This document shows, piece by piece, positions 1 through 14,055 of a stretch of 64,000 bases of DNA. The stretch lies in the NCBI GenBank assembly GCA_013396635.1, contig WBMW01005529.1:91508-155507 (forward strand), read 5' to 3'. Position 1 is the first letter of the stretch. Each line of letters starts with the position of its first letter. This DNA is from Penelope pileata. Its lineage: Eukaryota > Chordata > Aves > Galliformes > Cracidae. The notes under the pieces were generated by a model, which saw only the letters and a program-made list of their open reading frames with translations, ran no database searches and was not told the origin of the DNA. A program made the translations under genes and the position numbers.

Positions 1-59
1 CTTCCCTCCTTCCCTCCTTCCCTCCTTCCCTCCTTCCCTCCTTCCCTCCCTTTTTTTTT
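1..59. repeat. Period-8 pyrimidine satellite plus poly(T)
   Basis: Six head-to-tail copies of CTTCCCTC fill 1-48, followed by a short C run and a T homopolymer. The array begins at the window edge, so its true length is unknown. All purines lie on the other strand, a composition that can adopt triplex structure. Confidence 0.9.
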
Positions 60-3000
60 TTGTGGTAACTGTAAGGATCTTAGTAAATAGTCTAATACAT
101 TAATAATGACATTTTCCTACACAAAGTTCATTAGTTCCTCAGAATTTTGGTTTTCCTCTCTTGTAGCAACTTATCATGACCAAGGATAAGCGTTCTTAGA
201 GTCTTTTTAAGACTGTGTGATGTGTCTGCATTATAAACACGTAATGGTTATTGCTTATCTGTCCTCAAGCAATTTTCTTTGTGAACACTGGAAGGTTGAG
301 ATCTTAGGTACAGGAACTAAAACCTGATGTAAGCTTATAAGGTTTCAGAGAAAGCTAAAAACTCATATTTTGTGATGTGCTGAGGGCTATATCATTATCT
401 AACAATGCAAAACTCAAACTACTGTGTAACTTCCTTTGCTTCTAGCCTGTAAGTGCCTTTTTTATAATTGAAGACTGATACTCACTTGAGGAATTGCATG
501 AATATTCTAGTAAATGCATATGTCTTCCAAAATTCTGTATTGCCACAAAAACAGGTGATCTTCAACTTTTAATCAAAATTAGTCACTGCAATTAGAATTT
601 AAATTGTTTTGTTATAAAAACTGAATTCATTTTTTTACAAAATAAGAGTACTTCCCACCATAAGAAGTATTTCTTCACTAGTAAAACGTACAAAGATAAT
701 ATACTTACTGCATATTTCTGTTGTGAATTGTGAAAGGGAACACTTAAATCTTTTGTTGTGAACTGATGTTTAGGGAGAGCACTTAGTCACTTAAGATGGA
801 AAAAGTAGTAAGTGCTGGTAATATGAACTCATGACGAGGCTCAAGAGAGCTCTGTTACATAAAGTTCATTAGTTATTCAGCTGCCTCCATCTTGTTCAAT
901 GTCAGTGAACTAATCAGTAAGACTTTGTACATCTTGAGTAGCCCATACATGAAGTGGAAATTACACTTTTGCAAGTTATTTTGAGATCTGTGGGTCAGAA
1001 CAGACTATCTAAATGTAGTGTAAATTTTGCTGGTTATATATTTCCATTAAATTAACTGCTGTGACTTCAGGAATACTCCACCTGAGTGTGTGTCTACTCT
1101 AAAGAAAGATGTTATAAATTAGACAATTGGACATTCTAGTGTATTTATGCAATTCTTTTCTAAGACAATATTGAACTACAAAAAAAGAAAGAGGAGTTTG
1201 TTTTGTTTTGTTTTGACATGGTCTCAGCAGAAGAATTTATTTATTTTTTGTTTATTTTCTGTTGGACATTCTTATTTTTGAGACCTCAAAAAAGTACAGT
1301 GATGTAATTTCTTGTCTAGGTTCTTTATCAGATTGAAGACTGGAGTATGAAATACCTACAGTGTGACAATTCTGTACTTTCAAAACACTATTGTGAAGGA
1401 ATAACTTCATCTATTCTTTTCAATAGATTTCTTACCACATGTTTACAAAAAGAAAACACTTTCTTGACAGTGTTTTCTCTAGTGATTGTTTTTGCTCCGT
1501 CTCTGCTTATTTTACAACTAGTGGTTCAGATGTATTCTAGTTTGGGGGCTTATCGAGCTTGTACCTGACACATTCCAGTGAGATTCTAAACATTCAGAAT
1601 AATAATGTTCAAATAATGCTTTGAAGGTCTTTTCGGTTTTGCACAATACCTAAATGATATTTTATATCTGGCTTGCTAAAGCTAACAAAAAGGCATCCTT
1701 TCCTCAGTATACAAAAACTTTAAGACTTTAATGTCCTTTTGAGAGCCTGTTTCAGCAGAGTGTTTGGAAGAAGGGCCTGCATCTCCTCCTCAATGTTTAG
1801 ACAGCTCTAACTCCCTTCACATAAACTGTGCTTTATTATAATAATATGGGTATTCCCAGTAGTAGTTGTGATTAGAAATACAGTTTGAATTGTGAAAATG
1901 TCTGAGAATGCATAATCACTTTGAATTTACCTAAAAGAACTGAGGAGGACTAAGTATAACTCATAACATTAAAATTGTGTTAACAGTACTTGTGTGACTT
2001 GCTAAGTGAACAATTTTAAGCTAGTAACACAACTTTTGGAGGCAATGATATTCTACATAGAATTTAACTTGAACCATATTTTAAGCTGAAATAATGATTT
2101 TAATTTCATGTCCAAAGTGCCAAAATTGAAGATCTGGTTTAGTGTTGTGAATGTATCAAAGTAAGGTCTGAAGTAAATGCCAGTGAAATTCACTTGGTAC
2201 TTGGAAAAAGCATGATGATGCTATTGCTTGTCAAGATTTCCAGCCAAATTCAGCTGAATCTTATTAAATGGCAATAAATGTGCGGTGTCAAGAGATTTTG
2301 ACAAATACAATAGATATTTGCTTTTTAGGTTGTCTAAACTTCATTATTGACTCTCCAAAATCTCACAAGGTCATTTTTTATAACATTTCTAACTGTATTA
2401 CATCTAAATAGTTTATGTTTTGGAATGAGTCTTTTTCATTTTTTGGAAAAACAAAACAGAACAAATTACCAAACCAACACCATTAGTTGAATAAAAAAAA
2501 TCATTAGTGTTAATTTTTTTTATAAATTATTTTTATTGGAAGAAGTTTTCTAATGTTTCAGGTCAACAGGTTTTTATTAGGTAGTCACATTAAACTATTT
2601 CACGTTTCCCTGGAAAGCAGAAGGTCTTAAAAATGTTGATCATTTTCCCTCTTTTTCTTTATGCTTCTGTAAGGTGCCATCTCATTGTATCTGGCAAGAG
2701 TCAGGTACTGCAGAGTCTTGTCTCCTTAAGTAGTTACTGTGATAATAATAAAGTGTTAAAGACCCACTCTTTCCAGGCACATCTAGATGCTATCATCTAG
2801 TTCTTTCATCTGCACATTACTATATGGATTTTTTTAAAGATATTTAAAGCTAATATGTGTGATATTGAGAAGGACGCATTAACTTGGGCACAACCTTTTG
2901 TTTTGCCAGCTACATGATTTCCCAGACAGATCCAGCTTATGTTTAGTTTGGAGGGCAGACAGCTTTTGTCCGTTTTGCACTCATTCAAACAGAGGTTACT

Positions 3001-6000
3001 CCAGACTCTAAGCAACAAAGTAGCCCAATACTCCAATTTTCTGCCTTGACCTGATTGGATCCTGGGAAAATGTAGTCTTATCTATAAGTGGAAATTGCAG
3101 AGATTCTGCCTTGGCAAGCATGAGACAAGAAACTTCACTTTTCTTGAGGAAGTTAGAGAGAAGATAGAAATAATTCTATTTTTAGAAGCAAGAAATGGGA
3201 ACTTGAAATTTGTCCCAGTGTCTAATTAAAGAAACTCGAAGCAGGGGAAATTATTATCTAAAGTAATATTGTAACTTTATTTCTCTTTCTTGAGAGCTTG
3301 AAAACTGCTTGTTACTTGACTCCCAAAGCCTATAATATCTCTGCCAAGTTATCAGATACCTTTTGTCCAATGGGCTTAAAAATCCAGTAATATTTTTAAA
3401 AGATATTACAAGCAGTGATTGGAATTGTATCCAGTTAATGAATATGTTGAAATAAGTTTTGGAATAACCTTAATAATAGTTTGTTGTAGAAAGTTGTACA
3501 TTAGATTTTCACAAACTTTTATATTCTAGATGTTTGGCCATCATGTATTAAATATTTTTGTATTTAGCTGTCAGAATGTTTTTGCTTCACTTAAGAGGTG
3601 AGAAAAAGATAGCTCACTCACAGTTCTCCTGTTTGTGAAGTGTCATCATAAAGGGTAAGGTTAGCTTTAATAGGCAATGTTACCGTTAGACTTCAAACAG
3701 AGTATATTTTATGCTGTCATTGCTAGAATCAGTCTTGGAAATATATTTTAATTCTCATTACATGATTTTATAAGTTTATAATTTCTCATAAAATGTCTAA
3801 ATTTAACATTACATTCTTAAATTTCATACAACATTTATATTTAATATATATTTTTCATATCTTTAAGTTAAAAAATATTTATGCTATTAAACATATTTTA
3901 GGTAAATCCCTATATCAAGTGGACTGAAAAATGTTTCTTCTAAAATTCAAAATTTTGATACATAAGGTTTACAATTAGAAATAGATTTGTAGTAGTATTA
4001 TTAGGGCAGTCTTTTCTCCTGGGAAGGCTTCCTAGATCCAAAATTTCTACTAATGGGAATTGAAGAGTGAGAATTTTACCAAGAGAAAAATTAAAATGCT
4101 AGGAAGAAAGAGTAGGATTTTTAGTAATATCACTACACTTCTATGTAATTTATTTTAACTGTTACATAGTTCTACCCACAGATTTGTATGAATGTACCGA
4201 AGAAACTGAGGTATTGTCTTACATCTAAGCCAAAATCATAGAAACTAGAACTTGGCTGTACTTAAAGAAAAATGACAAAAAAGCACATAGTCATCTTAGT
4301 GTAGATTGTGTGACTTTGGGCAATATGAAACTTCTTCAAATTATGATGTCAAATTATTTTGAATTTTAAATGTATATGTCAAGAGTAAATATACCTCCTG
4401 AAATAAATAATTCTTTTTTTCCCCTCTGTGTAATGTAACTTCATGTGTTATATATTAAGCTAATGTGTTATCTGAGGCTGTAATCACATTTGCCTTCGTT
4501 ATTAACACAGCTTAACATTTTCTATCAAGACCTTGGAATTTCTTGTGAAAAGGTTGTGGAAAAATATATTTTCCCACATTTTGTAAACCATTTTTATTTG
4601 GGAACTTCCAGAACAAATGTGTTAAGTCAGAAAATTGAAATTTTGAATGAGCATTTCATTGTCCGTAATTGAGATCTCCAGCCTTTTCAGATTTTTAACT
4701 TGGACATTCTCAGTAAAGATAAGCAGTAACATAAATATCCATTTGTCTTGTGTGCCTTCTTTCCCTATTTTTCATCATAACTGTCCACAGAGACCTTGGG
4801 GAAAGGGAAATTCAGAGACCAAGGAGCATGCTTATATTTTGGCAAGTATATACACATACTTTTTCTTCTAATTCAATCTTTTTTTTTTTTTTTGAGAAAT
4901 ATATTGTTCTACAGATTTTCGCTTTAAGAGAAAACTTTAACTGTCATTCTGTTGCTTGCATCACTGATGTAGTGACCCACATCTTTATTTGATGAAAATC
5001 TGATAATACATACAGAGATTCCAGCTAGTACTTCTTGTCAGGCCTTTGTTATAGCTTTGGTGTATTATCTATAAGGACTCAAAACTTTCCCTCTCTATAT
5101 TACTTCCTCTAAACCTCTGTCACTCCACTGGTCATGCCTTTGAAACTTTTTTGGTGGCTGAGTATTTTCCACTTGCATTTTTTCCTATTGTTTCAGCTTT
5201 TCTGTCTCTTTATGAAAAAATACAGGAACTCTTATTTTATAGCAGCTTTTGAAAAAGGAAAACAGATTGCCATCATTCCCACTTGAAATATCGTCTTTCA
5301 ATTCATGTTGTATTCAGCATTATCACATTTACTTTCACTAGTTTATGCTGCTTACGTTGCTTTCTGTAAACTAGTTGACCGAAATTCTGTCCAACATTGT
5401 ACAAATTCCACTAATTGTTTGTACTATTACAGAACATATTTATGAGAAGAGGATAAATGAATCAGTCTATTATCTCATTAAAGCTGCAACATTATATCAT
5501 TCTATTCAAGTATTAATAGGCTTCTATGAGACAAGATGGAGCCAGTAAAAGTCTCTGGTTCATGAAAGTTTGAATAATCATAGCCATAAGGAAATCTGCT
5601 GCCTGATTCCTGTAGCAATGCCATAGCGATGGCTTATCTCAATTTTGAACATTTGCAATTATAATGAACAGTAATGGAGGAATTCTCTTGTTCATTTGTT
5701 AATTAGAAGTACAGCTTCTAGCTAGTATTAAGTTGAAAGTAATTGATTTATATTTCAAAGATATACACTGTACATACTGTTATTACACAAAGATGATCTA
5801 CTGATCTAATTTTGTCACAAAGATGACATTCCAAAATTTACCATTAGTATGCTGTACAAAAATTAAAATAAAGTTTGCTTTTTTGTTTGTTTCATGTTTT
5901 GAAATTCACTGCAGTATTTTTTTTTCTTCCAGATACATTTTGCTGACATTATTTTTTAATATAGAGTGTTCTGCAAGTTTTTGAAGCTGGATATTTCAAT

Positions 6001-9000
6001 AGAGACAGTTTTGAAAGATGGTATATCCATATTTTCACTCTCACTAGAACAAATTTATAATTAGTAAAGCTTCTACTATCATAATCTAATTGATTTTGTT
6101 GGCAGTTATTTTTTAATGGACTATTTTTGCAATCATTTCCCTTCAGAATTTTGGTGGTCTTTTTTAACTGCTCTCCAGGCTTGTGCAGTTTTAGCAACTA
6201 AACTTGTCACGTCTTATGAATTTTAATTAAAAAAAAGGTTTTTTTTTGTTTTTGCTGACTTCAGGAATCTAAGCTCATCTTCAGTAAAAGGTGCTCTGCC
6301 CTCCCCTCACAGCATCCCCAGCACACTGAGTTCTCATTCAAAGGTCACTCAATAGTGCTAACTGGCCTTGTAGGTTAGGCTCAGATAGACATTTAACCTT
6401 TTCTCTGAACATCATTAGGGTCCTAACACATCTGAACCAACACCGTTCCATATTGGGAAGAGGAGATGGCAGCAGGACAGGTAGTAGGATGCCCTTTCTT
6501 GTCTACTCAAATCCTGCCATTTGGCAGAGTACAAATATGGATGTTTCCTAGGAGAAAGTAGGATCCAAGTATGAAGGTTCATTGTGTGCCTGTTGGGTAT
6601 AAGAGGTGAAGATCTTTGCTGATTTGCTGATGAAATTAACAGGGTTTTAAAATAAGGTGGCTGTGGTAAGACCTAACAGGATAATATTCTGTTCTGTTTT
6701 CTATCAGGACACTCAATGTAGTCATTACTGCTTTATTAGACGGTAATGCTGAAATAATGATAATATTCATGTCCTGTGTAGTAGAATATTTGTGCTGTCA
6801 AGATTTACTCTCTAAAGGAACATTTAAATGGCAAATGTGATCTTGAATAGATCTTATGAAAGTAATTAAAATTCTAGATCTAAACATGCAGACAGCTAAA
6901 CTAATAAATGTGCAAATTACTCTCCACCTTACAGAGAATATGGGCCTGGCAGAGTAATTCATTGGACCAAAGGACTATTTGTTTTCCCAAAGGCAATATA
7001 GAAGCACAGGAGGAAGGGAGCAGCATAACCATTGCTGTGGTGAGGCAGGCCTTTTATGTGATAAGGAAACGACTTCAGTGCGTAAAGTTCCATCATTAAC
7101 ACTGAAATAGGGTAAGAGGCCTAGACAGCCAGGAATCTGGATATCACTAACCTGCAACACTTAGGTCTGTTTTGACACTTGCTCTGTTTAATAGGTAGAC
7201 TCTCACTGATGTCTGGGATTTTGAAACAGCCTTTCAGTGATTTGTTTTATAACTGTTTGTAGCTGTCACAAAAAGCAGTTTTAGATATATTTATTAGAGT
7301 TTGAATCATGGAAATTGAAAAAAAAAACAAACTAAGAAACAAATTACATTTGAAAGACTGCTCCAGAGATTAATCACTGTGTACATGGTATGGCAGTGAA
7401 ATCTCTAAGTTAAATAAGAAAAAATACTTCAGAAACCAAATTTTCTGTCTAAAGATAATTACAATAGTTAAGATAATGCATTTACACACTTTTCACTACA
7501 GGTAAACTCAAATTCAAGGCTAAGTGATATCATTAAAATGCCTTTTTCTGTCTCAGTGCACATAACTCAGGTTCGATTATATCACTCACCTGAGGCTTGT
7601 TATGGACGTTTTTAAATGTTTGCAGAGAGGAAGAAAAACATAACTGTGTTATCATCTAATCAGTGGTTTTGGGCTTCTAAAGAGATTTAATATTTCCTAT
7701 ATTTAATAAAATTACACCAAGACTGAAGTTGTTTCCTCTGGTGTACTCAAATTTTGCACAGAACCTTTCTTTAACTAAGTTCCCCAAATATTTTTTTTTC
7801 CTGGATTATTTTTCATTTGTTGCTCTCTTGAATGAAAGGTTTTTAATAGTGCTGATCTAAGAATCTTGGAATTCATCTTATCTGCTTTATTTACAAAGCA
7901 TATAAAATGCACGTTCCCCCCATTACCCTGTCAACAGGTCTTACCAGCTTTTTTCCCCCAGGAAATACATTTACAGAAGGATGTTTCTCGCTTTTTCTTT
8001 GTTCAGGCTTTATGTTCTCTTTCAAATTTGTTAACAAATACGTGTCATCTTCACTGTTGATATGCTTCACATGACTATATGCTTGTAAACAAACAATCTG
8101 TATGTCCTTTGGTCTTGATAAAACAGATGACTTTAAAGGGAAAAAACACTGTTCCTCTCATATTTGGGTCACTAAATCTGAATTTTTATTTTAAATTTAC
8201 TTGCTCTGGATTGTAATTTTTTTTTTTAATTAAGAACTTATATTTTGTAAAAAAAAAGAAAACTAAAAACTTAAAAGAAAGCTTTAAAAACTAAACATTT
8301 TTATCACAGAACTTCTTAAAGTAAGAAAAGTTTTTTTTTTGTTTTTTTTTTTTTTAAACTCTACTTTTATAGATAAATGCTTATCTAAAATTCTGGGTCT
8401 TTTAAAATGATTCTGAAAAACTTTCTGTCATGACATAAAATTATCTCCACGGCCATTCAGTCTACTGCCAAATGCAACCTTCATAATTTTGCAAATTTAT
8501 CAATTCATGTAGGAATTTCGTACCTGTTTGCAACTGGAAGGATGGCCTTAAGGCTTCATTCTTCCAATGACTAGAAATCTTTTTATGCAAGTTTACCTAA
8601 ATATAACTATAAGCACCTTTTTCCTGTGAATGTTGCTTTTTTAGCAAACATTCTTTTCTTTGATGCATGTAAATTGAATAGTCTCCTGTCAGTTTGCCTT
8701 CTTCTGAGGTAACCAAGATGAGCTAGTCTTGTAGGCTCCTTAGTATACAGCTTTTTATCTCACTCAGATTTTTTATCACATCATATTGCAGCTGACGGGT
8801 ATCTTTTCAAACATAACTAGAATTATTCACAATTATAACAAAACTCTGCATTTCCTGAAATTCTTTTTTTTTTTTTCCATCACTGTGTCATGGGTGGCTT
8901 ATGGACTTCTGAAAAATAATTTGTAGATCCTTTTCTTTCACCATCCTTTTCAACTGATTGACTCCCTGCTTAACCACACCACTTCCTATCACTCTAGACC

Positions 9001-12000
9001 TCACTGTTATCCTGTCCATTCTGCTTAATATTCTGAATTAACTGAGTTCTGACATTACCTCTTGTCAGTTTTGACAGCAGTTTTTCTATGCCAACTGTGA
9101 AACTACCAAATAAAGCAGTCTGAAAGCCAGTTTTGAAATGATATCATCACTGGTGATATTATTCCAACCTACACCTACCATCTATTTACCTCCCTTCCAA
9201 GTAGCTAACTTTTAAGTCTCATTTCAGTCATTGTTTTATTTCTAGCTAGATATAGTCCAAGCTGTCCATATACCTGTTATTTTCCTTCTCTTTTCTTTTT
9301 TCCAGTACGACTAATGGACACTCCTTGCAACTGTTCCATGTCCTTTGTTTCCTTTCAGCACACCAAGGCCTGTGATCTGTGTCCCAGTGTGGGTGCATGA
9401 TGCAGTGCCAGGAGGCTAATATAGATTATCACACCATTTTGGGGGCTATATGAATTCTTATTGTATTGAATGTTTTAATGCATCTTTTGCTCATAAAAGA
9501 CCTTTAGTTGCATAATTAGGTGCTGCTGATGGGTTTAGAAAGTGATAGTAAATTCTGAATAGAAGTTTGTGATTGCAAGCATATACCCAATGTTGAAATA
9601 AACTCGTGGCTGGGTTTAAAAACAGCGACTGAGCATCCAAGTTTAAACTATACTGGCTGAGTATCCAAGGTTCTGAATTTCTCTATATTGTAGAGAAGGC
9701 TTATGTTTAATTTTCTCTGCCATCTCCAAATCTGTATACAATACAGAGCAAAAGAGATCTCACTCAATTTGTCTATTGTCTTGATTGCAGCCAGTGTTGA
9801 CAAGTCTAGAAAGTTAAAATACATATGCATTGGGAGTAAATTAAATACCTTAATTCTGTAAAGGACTCTACAAGACCTAATAACATCAAAGAAAGTTGTG
9901 CTTTGCTGGGTTTGGAAATTGAACCTTCGCCAGAGAAAATTAGGTTAAAGGATCAATAGAGATGGATTATTTTAGACAGAAAACATAGATTTATATTGGT
10001 TCTCACGCTATTTACAGGAATGTTCATTATCTAGTTTTGGCTGTTTCTTCAGTATTCATTTGTTTTAGTATTAGCTTACACTGATGGATAGAATTCAGGT
10101 AGTACATCGCTGTGTCTATAAACACTGTGCCATCCAGGGATAGTCTGAGACCACATCCACTCATCTACAAAGTTAAAGAACAATAGAAGAAGAACTCAGG
10201 AGAGGATTTTGGAAGAAGAAAATTGAATGCCCTATCAGTTTGGTTTTCTGAAGGCGCTAGTGAAATGCAGTGGAAAAGGGAAAAAGAAGAGATAAAAACA
10301 AGTTACACAGTTCCCAAGAAGTGTGGTTCTCCTGCAAGAAGTACATGGGATAAAAACTGAATAATATGTGCAGTGAAGCAGGGAGAGGAAGTAGACATTT
10401 TTTGTGAAATTTAAAATTACAATTTTTTTTTTGTTTTTTAATTTCTTCCTACTCCCTTGTTCATTTGCTGAAGGGAAGAAAAGAAAATATAGTCTAATTT
10501 GACTGGCTGTTTTCACACAAATAATTGTACTCTCTCTTGAGGGCAGAGACTACTTAAGGTCATGCCTTTCCTCCTAGAGGTGGCAAGCAGAAGATGTGTT
10601 CCTTCAGAACCGGAAGATAACATTAAAGGAGGTATTTGTCTATGTTATAGGTGGATTTTATCCCATGAGTCCATTTCTTAACTTATTTTCCAAAGTAAGA
10701 TTCAAATTCACATAGTGGGTAATATCATCCCTAAAGTGATGAAAATCGATTTCTCATTGAGACAATTTTTAGTATAATGAAGCACACCTTCTCCTATAAA
10801 TTTATTATAATTCCCTTTGATAATTAGAAAAAATATATTTTGCATTTGTGATATTCATTTTACAGTTTTATATGGAAATTTTTGTGCAGTAGTTTTGTCA
10901 CCTGAGTGGCCACTAGCTAGCACAACAGATGCTACAGAGTAGCATGTTAAGTGAAGACTCAGTGTGTCCATGATGGCTTTGTACAATAATTGTAATTTAC
11001 TTTTCAGAAAGAAATATGTCAGAATAATGTGATTTACAGGATAACCATATCACAGAGATATCACTGTGCAGCACTGCCCATGTCATCTTTTTACTGTATC
11101 AAAATAAAATGCAATTTTCTTTGTGAAACTACAAGTTTACTCTCTGAATGTCTGTCACAAAGATATTAGGAAAAAAAGTCATAATTAACACATGAATAGA
11201 AAATAATGCATTCTGAATCGTGACACTAGTTTAATTTTTTTAAAAATGTGTCATATATGTATTCATGGGAACATAAATAAGGTAGTCTGGAAAAAATGTA
11301 AAATCACACTCTACTCTCTACTGAACATTTATGCAAGTATAGAAATACCACCTGTTTGCACAAGGTAAAGGTTTACATTTTTCATATCATTCTCCACAGT
11401 TCCAATGATATCCTTTCTACACTGTACAACTACGTCAGATAAATGAATAGCATGATCTTTCTTCAATATTAGTTGTTTTGTCACACAAACAGATAATCGA
11501 ACTGAAAGTAAAGCTCAAGTTTTGCAGAAGCACCTTGAATGTTGGGTACTCAGTGAGATTTAAGGACCTGAATCCACAAGGAACATCTTTAAATTCCCTG
11601 GCAAAATGTATCACCTCTCCCTTCAGCTTCTCTACCCATATTTTCTGATATTTCAGTAATTTGTATAGGAAATATTTTGACATTTTTGTTTTTCCTCAGG
11701 AGTGGCCCTCATACTTGCTTGTTTGAATACTCTTTGCACTGACACAGGCAAAAGTGTATTGATATTGAAAAATATTTTTGCATTTAATATAATTAGTATT
11801 TGAAATACAAGCTTTTGTAAAATGAGATTCTTTTATTGGAGCAAGTCCTTCTGGGTATCAATGTAAGTACAGCTTTACCTAGAGATGTTTAAAAAGAAAG
11901 GAAAATCTCATATAATGACCAATTATCAGGTTACACTAGTATAATGATGTCAGCAGTGTGAAGATGATGATCACCTGTAAAGTGGCGTGGATGAAACTTC

Positions 12001-12888
12001 ATAATTGCTGCTGTGTTAACAGGGAGAAACAAATTTACAGTGCATTCACAAGTCTCCTTGGACATACAGGGACATCGGTGTGTTTAACTCTTTTCAAAAG
12101 TTCTCAGTGTACCACAGAGTCATATAGAGTGTCTTGATTTCAAAGTACCTTTGCAGTTCAGTGGTAGTTCTTTGGAGTATGCTCTTGGATTCAGACTCAC
12201 AAGTAGGAAACAGAGTGGATTTTTGTTAACAAAGAGCTATTAGGCGGGATGGATGCCACAGACAATTCCCTGTCAAGAGTGGGAAGGACAAAACTTTCAG
12301 TCAAAATAAAGGCGAGTGAATGCATGGTGCCTTCAAAGTCTTTACAAAGCTGTATTAATGTAGATTGTGTTCATCTAGGCTGGGAAGATGCCATATTTAG
12401 AATTAATCAGCCAGCAGAATTTAGAGAACTTTCTGAATTGGCTCCCAGAGAAGTGTATTATTGCTAGCAACTGAGATTAAAAAAAAATCAGTATTTCCAA
12501 GATCTTTGAGTTTCCTTCCCTAAAAAAGAGAAGATGCCCTTGTTTCTCTAACTGTCATTTCCTGCTTGCCTTCCCTCTTTTTAGTTCTGTTAGCCACTTA
12601 TGTACTGTACATAATAGGCACAAGCTTGCTGTGTTCAAATATCCACTTACCTTAAATGCTAGTAGAGTTTTCAGTGTCTAATTGTGGGACCACAGAGTGC
12701 AGAGTTTAGGGATTTGTCCACTTTTCTGATATAGAAGAGACAAGAGCACTCATGAAGCACTTTCAAAATGATTAAATCCATTTATTCTCTTTGACTGAAC
12801 CTGTACTTACTGTCACAGCAGTTGCAGTAGCTCTTTTAGTTTTTCTCTTCACTGTCAGCATGGTCTGGCATGGTTTATACAGAACAAG

Positions 12889-12917
12889 GTGTTATAGGCA
12901 ATCATTGCCTATAACAC
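12889..12917. repeat. Near-perfect 29-bp inverted repeat
   Basis: GTGTTATAGGCAAT at 12889-12902 is followed by one central base and then its exact reverse complement at 12904-12917. Symmetry stops abruptly on both sides. No recognised transposon end accompanies it. Confidence 0.9.
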
Positions 12918-13216
12918 ATGGAATGTTAGAAAATATGATAACACTAGAAAACTCTTCTCACACACAAAACAATCAAAAAAACTCCAACCCAACCCAACCC
13001 AAAACAAAACAAATAGAATAAAATAATAAAAAAAAAACAACAATGAAAAACATTCCCTCTGCTGTGGGGGAAATATTCTTGAAATTCAAAGTAGTCATGG
13101 GCAACTGATGCATTAAACAAATGTGAAGTCAGTCAGCAAAACACATCTGTCATGCCCTGCAAACTGCTACAAAAGCACTGTGTGATCTTAACCACATTTA
13201 AATGTAATATAGGACC

Positions 13217-13239
13217 AAAATAAAAATAAAAATAAAAAT
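13217..13239. repeat. (AAAAT)n microsatellite
   Basis: About four and a half uninterrupted AAAAT units. Short A-rich pentamer repeats like this are common in vertebrate intergenic DNA. Confidence 0.85.
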
Positions 13240-13416
13240 CATTGGAGAGTTATCTTTTTACCTGTTTCACCTGTTTCTAAAAATCAGACTCTTTTACTTT
13301 GCCAACCGATCATAATATGAAGTACTTAAGTACTTTTTCCTTTTCCTACACATGGAATGATGAAAAGAATGCAGCACATCTTCAGACTTTGCTGTGTGTA
13401 GAGTCAGAATCTCCCT

Positions 13417-14055
13417 AGCCAGCAGTGTGCTCAGGTGGCCAAGAAGGCCAATGGCATCCTGGCCTGCATCAGAAATAGTGTGGCCATCAGGACCAGGGAG
13501 GTGGTCGGCATCCTGTACTCAGCTCTGGTGAGACTGCACCTTGAGTACTGTGTTCAGTTTTGGGCCCCTCACTGCAAAAAAGACATTGAGACCCTGGAGC
13601 ATGTCCAGAGAAGGGCAACAAAGCTGATGAGGAGTCTGGAGCACAATTCTTATGAGGAGTGGTTGAGGGAGCTGGGATTGTTTGGTCTGGAGAAGAGCAG
13701 GCTCAAGGGGAGACCTTATTGCACTGTACAACTTCCTGAAGGGAGGTTGTGGTGAGGTGGGGGTTGGCCTCTTCTCCCAGGTAGAGAGCACTAAGACTAA
13801 GAGGGAACGGCCTCAAGTTGCGCCAGAGGAGGTTCAAGTTGGATATTAGGAAAAACTTCTTTGAGAGAGTCGTCAGGCACTGGAACAGGTTGCCCAGGGA
13901 GGTGGTGGAGTCCCTGGAGTTGTTCAAGGTATGTCTGGATGCGGAACTGAGAGACATGGTTTGGTGGGTAATCTTGTTGGTAGGTGATCTTGGAGGTAGC
14001 CAAGGTTGGACTAGGTGATCTTGGAGGTCTTTTCCAACCTTGATGATTCTATGAT
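13417..14055 (+). mobile_element. CR1 LINE, 5'-truncated, 3' end with octamer tail
   Basis: A fragment of the avian non-LTR retrotransposon CR1 in + orientation. It starts inside ORF2 beyond the catalytic part of the reverse transcriptase and runs to the 3' terminus. The translation shows the characteristic C-terminal block: AKKANGILACIRNS, then a YCVQFWAP segment, then after frame changes WNRLPREVVES. The last bases are the typical CR1 end, CTTGATGATTCTATGAT. 5' truncation with an intact 3' octamer-type tail and no obvious target duplication is normal for CR1, which primes reverse transcription at the 3' end. The frame is broken by a one-base insertion near 13710 and by later stops, so it is a dead copy. 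Confidence 0.95.
13435..14018 (+). pseudogene. CR1 ORF2 C-terminal relic (frameshifted)
   Basis: This is the coding remnant inside the CR1 copy. The first frame is open from 13435 to 13755 and encodes the region after the reverse-transcriptase palm. An extra base in the GGGGA stretch near 13708 throws it out of frame, so the expected continuation (a DLIALYNFLKGG-type segment) lies in the next frame. The distal part is open again at 13818-14018, giving FKLDIRKNFFERVVRHWNRL, the usual CR1 C-terminal signature. Endonuclease, fingers and palm domains are absent. No product is expected. Confidence 0.85.

Larger units (their letters stand above)
60..13416. other. Unique AT-rich DNA, no gene recognised
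   Basis: About 13 kb with no supportable exon. Open frames are at most about 90 codons, occur equally on both strands, show no domain or family motif, and sit in AT-rich sequence with many homopolymer runs (T runs near 4880, 8220, 8330 and 8866). There is no CpG-rich promoter-like island. The only repeats seen are an A-rich tract around 12970-13035, an (AAAAT)n run at 13217-13239 and a palindrome at 12889-12917, listed separately. It could be intergenic or intronic; the sequence alone does not tell. Confidence 0.6.

Noticed and set aside
124..873. AAAGTTCATTAGTT repeated at about 124 and 860
   Set aside because: Only 14 shared bases in AT-rich DNA with no extended similarity; probably chance.
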